A stretch of 64,000 bases of DNA from assembly GCA_021646415.1 (NCBI GenBank), contig SOEU01000006.1, positions 1 to 64,000 of the forward strand. Direction: 5' to 3'. The stretch comes from Candidatus Brocadia sp. Its GTDB lineage: Bacteria; Planctomycetota; Brocadiia; Brocadiales; Brocadiaceae. Shown one piece after another: positions 55,234 through 63,457 of the stretch (the stretch's first letter is position 1; every line of letters starts with the position of its first letter). Under the pieces are notes generated by a model. It saw only the letters and a program-made list of their open reading frames with translations. It was not told the DNA's origin and ran no database searches. Position numbers and translations under genes: made by a program.

Positions 55234-56448
55234 TCAGTGCATTGCAGGTGCTACATTTCGGTGTGCATTTGTCAGGGTTTTTTCTTCCATAAATGAAAGA
55301 CACATGAGACAAACGAGGGACACGAAGATATACCCGAGAGAATAATTGTTGGTATAATCTTTAATTGTGCCTAAAATTATAGGGAGAAAGAAACCACCGA
55401 GGCCGCCTGCTGCACCTACCAGCCCCCCCACTGCCCCCGTATCTTTTGGAAAGTATTCTGCCACGAGTTTGTAGACAACACCATTGCCAATGCCGAGACA
55501 AGTTCCCATAACATAGAACACCACAAGTGAGGTTGCCAGTGATACGTTTAAATTGAGGAATACCGCTATGACAAGCACAATTACCGTAAGAAGCACCATT
55601 ATTTTTCTTCCATTGAATCTGTCACCGAGATATCCCCCCAGAATTCGGGTAAATGAAGAAAGAAAAACAAATATCGATGTGAACCCCCCGGCCTTTACTG
55701 GGGAAATATTATAAAAATCACAAAGATACGATGGCAGCCATATCGAAAAGCACACGAAGAATCCAAAAAACATGAAATAAAACAAGCAAAAGACCCAGGC
55801 CAGCCTGGAAGATTTGAAGAGTTTCAGTTTATCGCTTAGGGTAGAAACCTTAACATTTACTGATTTTGGGGCATTGGAAGTAAAAAACCAGTAGACAAAT
55901 GCCATCAAGAGCAATGGGATTGCATAAATGATAAATGCCTTATTCCATCCCAAAGATTCTGCGATAAAAGGCGCTCCAAAAGCCGAGAGGGCAGTGCCGG
56001 CGTTTCCCACGCCATAAACTCCCAATGCAAAGCCTTGTTTCTTCTTTGGATACCATTCTGAAACATGCGGGATTCCAACCGCGAATGAAGAACCTATTAA
56101 ACCAAAAAATAAGCCACACACTAACAAGAAGCCGTAACTATGCGCAAAACCAGTAAAAAACAGAGATACGGCCCCGAACAGAAGCATAATCGTAAAAACG
56201 AGTCTCCCGCCAAACTTGTCTGTCACAATACCCATAGGAATTTTGGCGAGGGAACCAAGTAATACCGGAGTTGCAAGTAATAATCCTACTGATGTGGAAG
56301 ACAGATTAAATTCTTCCTGAAAATATATTGCCAAAGGGGCAAACAGTGTCCAACCAGCAAAGCATAATGCAAATGCTAAGGTTGCGAGTATCATTACCCT
56401 TGTATTGCCATTAGGTGTTTGTATCGATTCATTTGCTAACATATTCAT
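55234..56448 (-). CDS. narK: Nitrate/nitrite transporter, NarK (MFS, NNP family)
   Basis: 404 residues from MNMLANESIQTPNG; AGGAGA lies 7 bases upstream, and an ATG six codons earlier is less likely. Twelve membrane segments. NNP signatures are GVYGVGNAGTALSAFGAPF (TM5) and the second glycine-rich motif AVGGLVGAAGGLGGFFLP (TM11). It moves nitrate or nitrite across the cell membrane, probably supplying or exporting the substrates of anammox metabolism. A small PAS-domain gene and a haem-binding Cache sensor gene lie upstream on the same strand. Confidence 0.93.
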   Translation of the reverse strand: MNMLANESIQTPNGNTRVMILATLAFALCFAGWTLFAPLAIYFQEEFNLSSTSVGLLLATPVLLGSLAKIPMGIVTDKFGGRLVFTIMLLFGAVSLFFTGFAHSYGFLLVCGLFFGLIGSSFAVGIPHVSEWYPKKKQGFALGVYGVGNAGTALSAFGAPFIAESLGWNKAFIIYAIPLLLMAFVYWFFTSNAPKSVNVKVSTLSDKLKLFKSSRLAWVFCLFYFMFFGFFVCFSIWLPSYLCDFYNISPVKAGGFTSIFVFLSSFTRILGGYLGDRFNGRKIMVLLTVIVLVIAVFLNLNVSLATSLVVFYVMGTCLGIGNGVVYKLVAEYFPKDTGAVGGLVGAAGGLGGFFLPIILGTIKDYTNNYSLGYIFVSLVCLMCLSFMEEKTLTNAHRNVAPAMH

Positions 56449-56541
56449 AAAAAAATCTCCTGACAATGAAAGTTTATCATCTCAGTAAAATAATTGTAGT
56501 TTTCTGATGATAATAAAAAAATATTCCGTTTCAAACGACTG

Positions 56542-56934
56542 TTAACTTGAGTGTACATACTGAAAAAGTATAAATTCGGTCTTTACCTTTAATGGACATT
56601 TATATAATCCTTCCGTGATTAAAGAACTTGTTTGCTTTATGTAAAACAAGGTATCATTTTTTGTCTTCATTAAAGTAAAATAACCATATACTTGCCCATC
56701 CCGAAAGAGCATAGACAATGTCTTTTCATGGTCAAATGGATGCGCATACAATTCTTTGACTTGCTTCCCGATTACATCATCGGCTGAATGAAATCCAAAA
56801 AGCCTTGCACCACTGGTATCAATATGAGTAATGACGCCATCGTAAGAAGGCTCATACTCATACCAACCCTTTGCATCCTTTATATCAGGAAGCATTTTTG
56901 GTACGCTCTTTGTTGATACCTGCAGATTATCCAT
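56542..56934 (-). CDS. Small PAS-domain protein
   Basis: 130 residues, almost entirely one PAS domain: PSYDGVITHIDTSGARLFGF, SADDVIGKQVKELYAHPFD and FRDGQVYGYFTLMKTKNDTL. There is no output domain. It probably senses a ligand or redox state and acts on a partner by protein contact. It lies between narK and the Cache-domain sensor gene, all on the minus strand, with 28 bases to the latter, so it is likely cotranscribed with it. Confidence 0.82.
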   Translation of the reverse strand: MDNLQVSTKSVPKMLPDIKDAKGWYEYEPSYDGVITHIDTSGARLFGFHSADDVIGKQVKELYAHPFDHEKTLSMLFRDGQVYGYFTLMKTKNDTLFYIKQTSSLITEGLYKCPLKVKTEFILFQYVHSS

Positions 56935-56962
56935 ACAGATCCTCCTCTTTCATAAACATTTT

Positions 56963-58375
56963 TTACTGTTTTAATTCCCATGCTATTACTGATTTTTCTG
57001 GAGATTGTTTTGCATTACTTCCGGCAATCTCATTTTCCTTGCTACCTTGAAAAATTGTATTTTCAGATTTTAGGACTGGAAGCTCCTTTTTAAACTTGGA
57101 AATTTTACTCTTGATAAAATCTTCATCCCTCTTTGCTACAAGAGAGCCCAGTGTATTTAATGGATTGTGTATTTTGTATTTTTGCTCCCGAAGATACCCG
57201 CGTTCCTTCCTTAATTCATAACCATCCAGGACTGCTATAATAAATCCGATGGTAACGATAGTTGTTACTCCCAGCAGCGCCTTATGAGGTACCGATAAAT
57301 TTTTGAGCATATAACCGGTACTTAATTTTCTGTAAGTCAATATTGCCATTGCAAATGCCGGAATGATCATCGCTATCATAAGAGACTTTATCATCGAGCT
57401 AATATTATTCAAGGCACCGAAAGCTTCATCGGCATCAATTTCAACAATAAGGCCCATATTGAAATCTTTTAGCCAACTCCATGCACCTACTACTTGTAAT
57501 CCACCGTAATCCCTGTATCCTTCAAGATCATAGCCGGTTGCTTTTTCCGTAATGCACCTTTTTACCCCTCTTGTAATTATTTTGTTCTCAGGGTCTGCGA
57601 CAACATGACATGTTTTACAAGTATCACCGGTATTCCGGATGTGTTCTGAAAATCTTGATTGGGTGATCATGATCCCTTCTTTATTTACCAGATAAGCTTC
57701 TCCGGTCTTTCCCAGTACAACATTTTTCATGGCTTGATTCAGCATCGAGGTGTCCATCCATAACACAACGGCGCCAATTACATCGCGATTTTCACCTTTA
57801 ATGGGATAAGATAAAAACAGGGAAGGTATTTCATGTTCTATGTTATCTTTGTTGCTGTTACTATAAGAATAGTGGATTACATCTGAATAATATGTTTTCC
57901 CATCATATAAGGTTTCCTGAATATTGCGAAATGCCTTTTCCTTCATAATATTTGTGCCGATCATAGATTTTTCAGTTTCTGTTGCCACGTGAATAATACC
58001 TGCACCATCGCAAATGAAAATTCCTCTATATCCATAATCCGCCTTTGTGCATTCCAACTGTGTTTCTAGTCTGAGATATTCATGCTCGTTTTTCCCATTT
58101 ATGAGATTTACAAATTTTTCATCACCATGAATCAATAATGTGCTGAGAATGGAATCTGAAATGGCCCTGGCATGCGATTCCCTTTCGTATCGCAAGAGCA
58201 TGAGCATATCTTTTTGCTTATTGAGTATACCCTCCAGATTATTTTTTATTCCGTATTTTAACTCTGTACTCGCCTTTGGAAATGCAAGCATTCTGAACAA
58301 TACCAGCGGAAGCAGCCCAAAAAAGAGAAACGTAACAATGACTATGACAATTCTTTTTTTTAATATATTCATCAT
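56963..58375 (-). CDS. Membrane Cache-domain sensor with a CXXCH haem c motif
   Basis: 470 residues. TM1 (IVIVIVTFLFFGLLPLVLF), then an extracytoplasmic double-Cache domain (about 35-320; GYRGIFICDGAGIIHVATET, LGKTGEAYLVNKEGIMITQS). Inside it is GDTCKTCHVVADPENK with C253, C256 and H257, a covalent haem c attachment site. Two more TMs follow (SLMIAMIIPAFAMAILTY; ALLGVTTIVTIGFIIAVL), then a short polar C-terminus without kinase, GGDEF or methyl-accepting motifs. It may sense redox state, NO or nitrite and signal through the adjacent PAS protein or another partner; that link is inferred from gene order. Divergent from the PII gene. Confidence 0.85.
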   Translation of the reverse strand: MMNILKKRIVIVIVTFLFFGLLPLVLFRMLAFPKASTELKYGIKNNLEGILNKQKDMLMLLRYERESHARAISDSILSTLLIHGDEKFVNLINGKNEHEYLRLETQLECTKADYGYRGIFICDGAGIIHVATETEKSMIGTNIMKEKAFRNIQETLYDGKTYYSDVIHYSYSNSNKDNIEHEIPSLFLSYPIKGENRDVIGAVVLWMDTSMLNQAMKNVVLGKTGEAYLVNKEGIMITQSRFSEHIRNTGDTCKTCHVVADPENKIITRGVKRCITEKATGYDLEGYRDYGGLQVVGAWSWLKDFNMGLIVEIDADEAFGALNNISSMIKSLMIAMIIPAFAMAILTYRKLSTGYMLKNLSVPHKALLGVTTIVTIGFIIAVLDGYELRKERGYLREQKYKIHNPLNTLGSLVAKRDEDFIKSKISKFKKELPVLKSENTIFQGSKENEIAGSNAKQSPEKSVIAWELKQ

Positions 58376-58484
58376 ACTTGTGCCCTTTCGAAAGTAAAAT
58401 TACATCCCAGGATAATTATTCATCTCTGGTAAATTATTTTCATAATTGATTATACCTTTCTATTCTATGTATACGATTATATAC

Positions 58485-58513
58485 TTGACATATTATAATT
58501 CACAAAGTATCTT
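58485..58513 (+). promoter_or_regulatory. Candidate sigma-70 promoter upstream of the PII gene
   Basis: TTGACA (58485-58490), 17-base spacer, TATCTT (58508-58513). It would give a 5' leader of about 185 bases to the PII gene at 58706. The remainder of the divergent gap 58376-58705 holds only a small stem (GATGAGACC...CTCATC near 58667-58688) before GGAGGG. Confidence 0.4.
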
Positions 58514-58705
58514 ATGTCAATAGATAGTATACCATTGTTTACATAATATAGTGATGAGGTCTGAATACAAACGCACCGGAAGTAAGCAATCTCCCGGGAA
58601 AATTCGCCCGTTTGGCCTGAATATCCAGATATTATGACAGAGATGAATAAGGTGATATACCACACAGCGAGATGAGACCTTTCTCATCGGAGGGAATGTT
58701 ATTTC

Positions 58706-59044
58706 ATGAAAAAAATAGAGGCAATAATCCGGCCCGAAAAATTTGAAGTTGTGAAAGATGCTTTATTAAAGATGGGCTATCCGGGAATGACCGTTACGCA
58801 GGTTAATGGACACGGTAATCAAAAAGGTATAAGTCAGGTATGGCGTGGAAGGAGATTCCGGATTGATCTGCTCTTAAAGCTTAAAATTGAGATAACCGTT
58901 AAGGATATTGATGTAGAAAATATTGTAAATACTATTATCAGCGAATCTCAGACGGGAAGCATTGGCGACGGAAAGATATTCGTCTCTCAGGTGGAAAACG
59001 TTTACCGTGTTCGTACAAAGGAATCAGGCGAAGCCGCAATCTAG
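58706..59044 (+). CDS. PII-family nitrogen regulatory protein with altered T-loop
   Basis: 112 residues, the usual PII length. Landmarks: MKKIEAIIRPEKFEVVKDAL, GMTVTQVNGHGNQKG, KLKIEITVKDIDVENIVNTI and TGSIGDGKIFVSQVENVYRV (the B-loop and C-terminal nucleotide-binding region). In the T-loop, ISQVWRGRRFRIDLLLKLKI replaces the usual TELYRGAEYVVDFLPKVKI, so the uridylylated Tyr51 is Phe and the loop is strongly basic. It can probably bind ATP/ADP and 2-oxoglutarate but not be uridylylated. Its partner is unknown; narK and the Cache sensor are divergent neighbours. Confidence 0.93.
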   Translation: MKKIEAIIRPEKFEVVKDALLKMGYPGMTVTQVNGHGNQKGISQVWRGRRFRIDLLLKLKIEITVKDIDVENIVNTIISESQTGSIGDGKIFVSQVENVYRVRTKESGEAAI

Positions 59045-59082
59045 AATGAAAAGTATAGAAAGATTGCATTGGTATTTTCATT

Positions 59083-61467
59083 TTATTTATATCGCAGATA
59101 AATTTCGCTGGTTTTTTCATCAACAGTGACATGAAACTTTTCAGAAAGACGTTTTTTTTGTCTAACCCATGATGCCTTCAAAAAAGAAGGACACAGAACG
59201 GACGTAAACACAATTACCATAATAACCGAGGAAAATACAACATCGTCCAATATCCCAATATCCCTGCCTATCCCGGCAAGTATTAAGGTCCCCTCCAGTT
59301 TCATCGCCATCCCTATGCCTATGATTGTGCGGTTTATACGCCTTTCAATCGGGCAAACAGAACAAAACATCTTTCCAATAATGGCGGCGCCTGTTATAGC
59401 AAGACCGAGGAGGACTGCATTCAGATTCAAAAAGCTTTCCAGTTCAACCTGTGCCCCTACCCGAACAAAGAGTATTGGCACAAGGATCGTGTAATACGGT
59501 CGTATTATCCGTTCGATGGCGCCATATTCCATGTAATGGGAATCATTTAACTTTACATTCCGGAGTAATAAACCTGCAACAAAGGCTCCTATTACCGTAT
59601 GGAGTCCGATTGACCCTGACATAAAGGCTAGCAAAAGAGCAGAAATTACCACAATCGGTATATTCAAACCCTCTGTTACTCTTTTTGTTAAAAAATTCCC
59701 GAATCCCTCACCATACCGCAGAATGATTACCAAAATAATGGCAAGGAATGATATAGCTATACCAATGGTAACCAATATGTGTGGTACAGAAGTCCCGCCC
59801 CGAACAACAAACCCACTGATCAGGCCAAAGGTTAGAATTACGATAATTTCGGTAATAACGGCTGCGCCTGTTAAAATCCTGCCCTCAGGGGTATTTATTA
59901 TCTTTAGCTCACCCAGAACTGCCATTAATAATCCCATACCGGTATTACAAAGAAGAATGGCAATAAGAAGTTTTGTGCCGGTAGAGGCATCAGGGAGCAG
60001 AAAATGGCCCACGATAAGCCCAAGCCATGCAGGCACAATAATACCGCCGATGGCTACCAGAAAGGAAGAAGCACCCACCTTCAATAACGCCCTGATGTCA
60101 GTATGAAGACCGGCTGTGAAAAGAAGTAGCAACGTTCCGAAGTATGAAACCATTTTTAAGAACGGCATAGTCCTGAGAAAATGGAAAAAATCCCATCCGG
60201 TAAAGGTAAAGATGTTACCCAAAAGCATCCCTATGATCAGATTTCCAACTACAGCAGGAAGTCGCAACATCCTGGCGATCCATTCTGCTATCTTGGCAGC
60301 AATAAGAGTAATGGCAATGGCAAGGATCACACCGTGAGTTGGATCGTGATGCCATATGTCCCAGGCTGGTTTTGAATCTTCTGCCTCTTTTCCTGTCTCT
60401 GCTGCAGGCTCAGGTGAGGATATTCCTTTTTCAGGTTCTTTTGCCTCTTTAATCAATACGTCTGGACTCCCTTCCTTCGCAATATATGAAGATTCCTCTG
60501 CAGGAGTGAAAGTCGATCTGTTCTCATCTGTAGTCTGGTGGGATTTATCTTCCTTTACAAGTGTTTGAGTTCCCCTTGCCTCTACCGGCAGGGATTCCCT
60601 GCCAGCAATAGTTTCACTCTGATGTTCAGGTGTGGCTATTGCCATTGGTGCGCTTCCTTCTAAAGTTTCTTGCGGGGTCTCTGAAAAAGAGGCACCCGGC
60701 CGGTGGCCTTCGCCACGCAGATATTTTTCCAGATAACCCTTTTTCTCCGTAAAGGCAGGAAATAAGAATTCTTCCCCGGTCAAAGGCGGGATTGGCTTGT
60801 TATCCTCCAGGTACCTTTGAGCCAGGCTTTCATCAACTGCAGGAAACTGTTGTTCAGCGGTAAACGTGGTCGCAGAACCCGGCATAGTTGGTGTTGAACG
60901 GACATCTGTTTTTAGATTGTCAGCAGATATTTCCTTCTCTGTGGCCTTTGATTGGGAATCTTCGGCAACTAGGGTGTCCTCATGGACACCTATTTCCTCC
61001 ACAACAGACGGAGGAGAAGGAGATTTCTGCCCTGTAACAGCCTGGAGAGATGCGTTATTCATAGCCGGGGTTTGTGTGCCCTTCGCCTCTCCGATGAGGG
61101 ATTGTTCTTCGGTAACAGGCGTGGTGGTATCTCCCGCCGGGGAAACAGCCGGGTAGGCAACATTTTCTGCGTCGGTTGAGGGTATCTCTTTCTCCACGAT
61201 AATTTGCGGATGTTCTTGATCTGGAGATTTTTCCGGGAGATATTCTTTCCTTGCAGTCTCCAAATATCTCATTATGTATTTCTTTGGAGAAAGTATTTCC
61301 TCAATAGTAAAAGACCCAGGTTCCTTTTTAATAACAACAGAAGATGGTTTGGAAACTTGAGAAAACGATGAAGTCTCTTTTTCTAATGGAGGTGATCCAA
61401 TTACGACATGGCAATAAAAGGAAATGAAGATGATTCCGAAGATCAGGCTATAATTGAAAGTACGCAT
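59083..61467 (-). CDS. CPA2-type cation/proton antiporter with long N-terminal extension
   Basis: 794 residues. A signal-like N-terminus (RTFNYSLIFGIIFISFYCHV) is followed by about 340 residues of polar, Glu/Pro/Ser/Thr-rich sequence with imperfect internal repeats (EAKGTQTPAM, EARGTQTLVK; EKEIPSTD, EKEISADN). The membrane domain (about 375-770) has twelve segments with the Kef-type signature VVGNLIIGMLLGNIFTF and GLHTVIGAFVAGLLLRNVK. It exchanges K+ or Na+ for protons. The extension would lie outside the cytoplasm, or in the anammoxosome if targeted there, and is atypical for CPA2 proteins. Confidence 0.87.
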   Translation of the reverse strand: MRTFNYSLIFGIIFISFYCHVVIGSPPLEKETSSFSQVSKPSSVVIKKEPGSFTIEEILSPKKYIMRYLETARKEYLPEKSPDQEHPQIIVEKEIPSTDAENVAYPAVSPAGDTTTPVTEEQSLIGEAKGTQTPAMNNASLQAVTGQKSPSPPSVVEEIGVHEDTLVAEDSQSKATEKEISADNLKTDVRSTPTMPGSATTFTAEQQFPAVDESLAQRYLEDNKPIPPLTGEEFLFPAFTEKKGYLEKYLRGEGHRPGASFSETPQETLEGSAPMAIATPEHQSETIAGRESLPVEARGTQTLVKEDKSHQTTDENRSTFTPAEESSYIAKEGSPDVLIKEAKEPEKGISSPEPAAETGKEAEDSKPAWDIWHHDPTHGVILAIAITLIAAKIAEWIARMLRLPAVVGNLIIGMLLGNIFTFTGWDFFHFLRTMPFLKMVSYFGTLLLLFTAGLHTDIRALLKVGASSFLVAIGGIIVPAWLGLIVGHFLLPDASTGTKLLIAILLCNTGMGLLMAVLGELKIINTPEGRILTGAAVITEIIVILTFGLISGFVVRGGTSVPHILVTIGIAISFLAIILVIILRYGEGFGNFLTKRVTEGLNIPIVVISALLLAFMSGSIGLHTVIGAFVAGLLLRNVKLNDSHYMEYGAIERIIRPYYTILVPILFVRVGAQVELESFLNLNAVLLGLAITGAAIIGKMFCSVCPIERRINRTIIGIGMAMKLEGTLILAGIGRDIGILDDVVFSSVIMVIVFTSVLCPSFLKASWVRQKKRLSEKFHVTVDEKTSEIYLRYK

Positions 61468-61675
61468 GATATATGAAAATTTAATGTTTTTAAAATGAAC
61501 TTATTACAAATTAACCGCTATTATACACCACGACAAACCCTTTCACGCTATTCACAGATTTATTTATGATACTTTGCGATACCATCTTTAGTCAAATCAT
61601 TTCAAACCCGAAAAGTGCTTGTGCATTATTTCTCTCTTTATCTCTGACTTCATATAAGTTAAACAAGAGTGACCT

Positions 61676-62863
61676 TTAATTGGTTCCTGATTTCGGAATT
61701 TTTTCCCATACCTTTTTTCTTTCAAGAAACCACTTTATAAACCATTCCGATTCTTTCATCATGATGCTGCCAAGAATTGCGCTGAGCAATACATAGACCC
61801 CGGTAAGTGACTGCAACGGGTAAGCATGGGAATTCATAGTAATGGCCCCTGCCAGGATAATGGAAAACTCTCCTCTTGGAACAAGACTAAATCCAAGTCT
61901 TAGCCCAGCTCTTTTGTTCAAATCGTATTTTTTTCCAATGAAATAACCGCAAATAATCTTACTGAAAGAAGAGATAATAAATATGATTATCCCTATGGGG
62001 ACAAGACTTCCTAAATGCTTATAATCTATCGACATTCCGAATGCAACAAAGAAGATTGCTGTGGAAAATTGTTGAAAGGGTTTAATTGCATCTGAAATCC
62101 TGTGTTTTTGTTTTGTTTCTGACAATAAAAGTCCTGCTAGAAATGCACCAATCGCCTCAGAAAGTCCTATTCTGGATGCTGCGCCTGCTGAAAGTACGAT
62201 AATTGAAAGAATCAATATCACGAATAATTCTGTGTGTTCAATATCAATGATCTTTTCGATGTATTTCTTTGAAGTTCTGGCAAGTATGATAAAAAACAGA
62301 AAAAATGCCGAGGTCTTTAGCATAACGAAGAAGGCGCCCATTGTATCCATGGAACCGTAATTAACAATGCCAATAATAAATGCAAGGAACACGGCAATAA
62401 ACATGTCCTCGAAAAGAAGGACGTTAAGAATATATTCGGTTTCCGGATTTGCCGAACGTCTCAAATCAATGATAGATTTGGCCACAATTACTGAACTGGT
62501 CACGTAAATAATCCCTGCAAGTAAGATTGACTGTATTAAACCATATCCCAAAAACCAGCCTAAAACCAGACCAACCGGGAAATTAAACAACAAGTCATAC
62601 ATTCCTGTATTGAATAATTTTCTTTTACTATTAATCAAACTCCCGACTGAGAATTCAAGGCCGAACATAAATAACATAAAGATAATCCCTAGTTTGGCGA
62701 TAAATTCTGTGATGATCGTAACAGGGAAAAAATTCTGAAGGATAATGCCGACTACGATAAAAATGGCAACGAGGGATTGGTTTATTTTGGCGCCTAAAAA
62801 GCCTGCTAAAAATAAGGCGATGAGGGAAATGCCCAGCGAGAATACGCTTTCATTGACGATCAT
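61676..62863 (-). CDS. CPA2-type cation/proton antiporter
   Basis: 395 residues, twelve predicted membrane segments, no regulatory C-terminal domain. Characteristic segments: FMLFMFGLEFSVGSLINSKR, IGLSEAIGAFLAGLLLSETK and FSLVPRGEFSIILAGAI. It starts 11 bases after the CARDB-like gene and is therefore in the same transcript, behind nxrA. It probably exchanges K+ or Na+ for protons. A second antiporter gene follows about 210 bases downstream. Confidence 0.93.
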   Translation of the reverse strand: MIVNESVFSLGISLIALFLAGFLGAKINQSLVAIFIVVGIILQNFFPVTIITEFIAKLGIIFMLFMFGLEFSVGSLINSKRKLFNTGMYDLLFNFPVGLVLGWFLGYGLIQSILLAGIIYVTSSVIVAKSIIDLRRSANPETEYILNVLLFEDMFIAVFLAFIIGIVNYGSMDTMGAFFVMLKTSAFFLFFIILARTSKKYIEKIIDIEHTELFVILILSIIVLSAGAASRIGLSEAIGAFLAGLLLSETKQKHRISDAIKPFQQFSTAIFFVAFGMSIDYKHLGSLVPIGIIIFIISSFSKIICGYFIGKKYDLNKRAGLRLGFSLVPRGEFSIILAGAITMNSHAYPLQSLTGVYVLLSAILGSIMMKESEWFIKWFLERKKVWEKIPKSGTN

Positions 62864-62874
62864 TTTTCATCACC

Positions 62875-63315
62875 TTAAGGAATTAAAAAAACATTTACTT
62901 GCCGTATGTTATCGTCGACATACGTCTCTCCAGGTATCTGCTCTAATTCTGCCCGTATCGTATAAGTATCTTCCTTTAGCCCGCTGGTATCCCAGCCATA
63001 AACGATTTTTTTTGAAGACAGGCCGTCCAGCGTTTCAGCCTCACGCCCTATGAGTTGATTTGCTGTAGGACAATCTACTGTCAATATTGTCGTCACCTTT
63101 GTTGTCCTCTCGTTGCCTATAACAACTTCAACATTGATTCGATTCCCGATAGTTTCCAGCAAAGGGACATCCATAGATACAATCATTACCCCATGTACTA
63201 TCGGTTCGTATTTTTTCTTCTCGTCAGCAAGACTATCCGGTACCCCACAGAATAATATATATCCAAAAAAATAAATCATACATAACTTCCAGCCATTTGT
63301 CTTGTATATCTTCAT
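62875..63315 (-). CDS. Exported CARDB-like protein downstream of nxrA
   Basis: 146 residues from MKIYKTNGWKLCMIYFFGYI; GGAAGG precedes this ATG, and an in-frame start 15 codons earlier is less likely. After a signal peptide (cleavage near DSLADEKKK) there is one Ig-like beta domain of the CARDB type: GNRINVEVVIGNERTTKVTT and YTIRAELEQIPGETYVDDN. Such domains serve in adhesion or assembly. It follows nxrA after a hairpin and precedes an antiporter gene by 11 bases. A structural role beside the nitrite oxidoreductase is possible but unproven. Confidence 0.8.
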   Translation of the reverse strand: MKIYKTNGWKLCMIYFFGYILFCGVPDSLADEKKKYEPIVHGVMIVSMDVPLLETIGNRINVEVVIGNERTTKVTTILTVDCPTANQLIGREAETLDGLSSKKIVYGWDTSGLKEDTYTIRAELEQIPGETYVDDNIRQVNVFLIP

Positions 63316-63400
63316 AACGGCCTTCCTTCCTTTTAACGAATACTTCATAAACAAATTCACTCTGCTTTAAAAGGCAATTTCGGCTCTCGAATGGTAGTCA

Positions 63401-63438
63401 GTGAGCTAACAAATGTGGGTATCCATCTGTTAGCTCAC
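63401..63438. terminator. Hairpin between nxrA and the CARDB-like gene
   Basis: GTGAGCTAACA (63401-63411) and TGTTAGCTCAC (63428-63438) form an 11-bp perfect stem with a 16-base loop. On the minus strand, the direction of nxrA, no T-tract follows, so it is more likely an attenuator or mRNA-processing/stability element than a full terminator. TTTT follows on the plus strand. Confidence 0.5.
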
Positions 63439-63457
63439 TTTTGACTTATCGAAGAGC

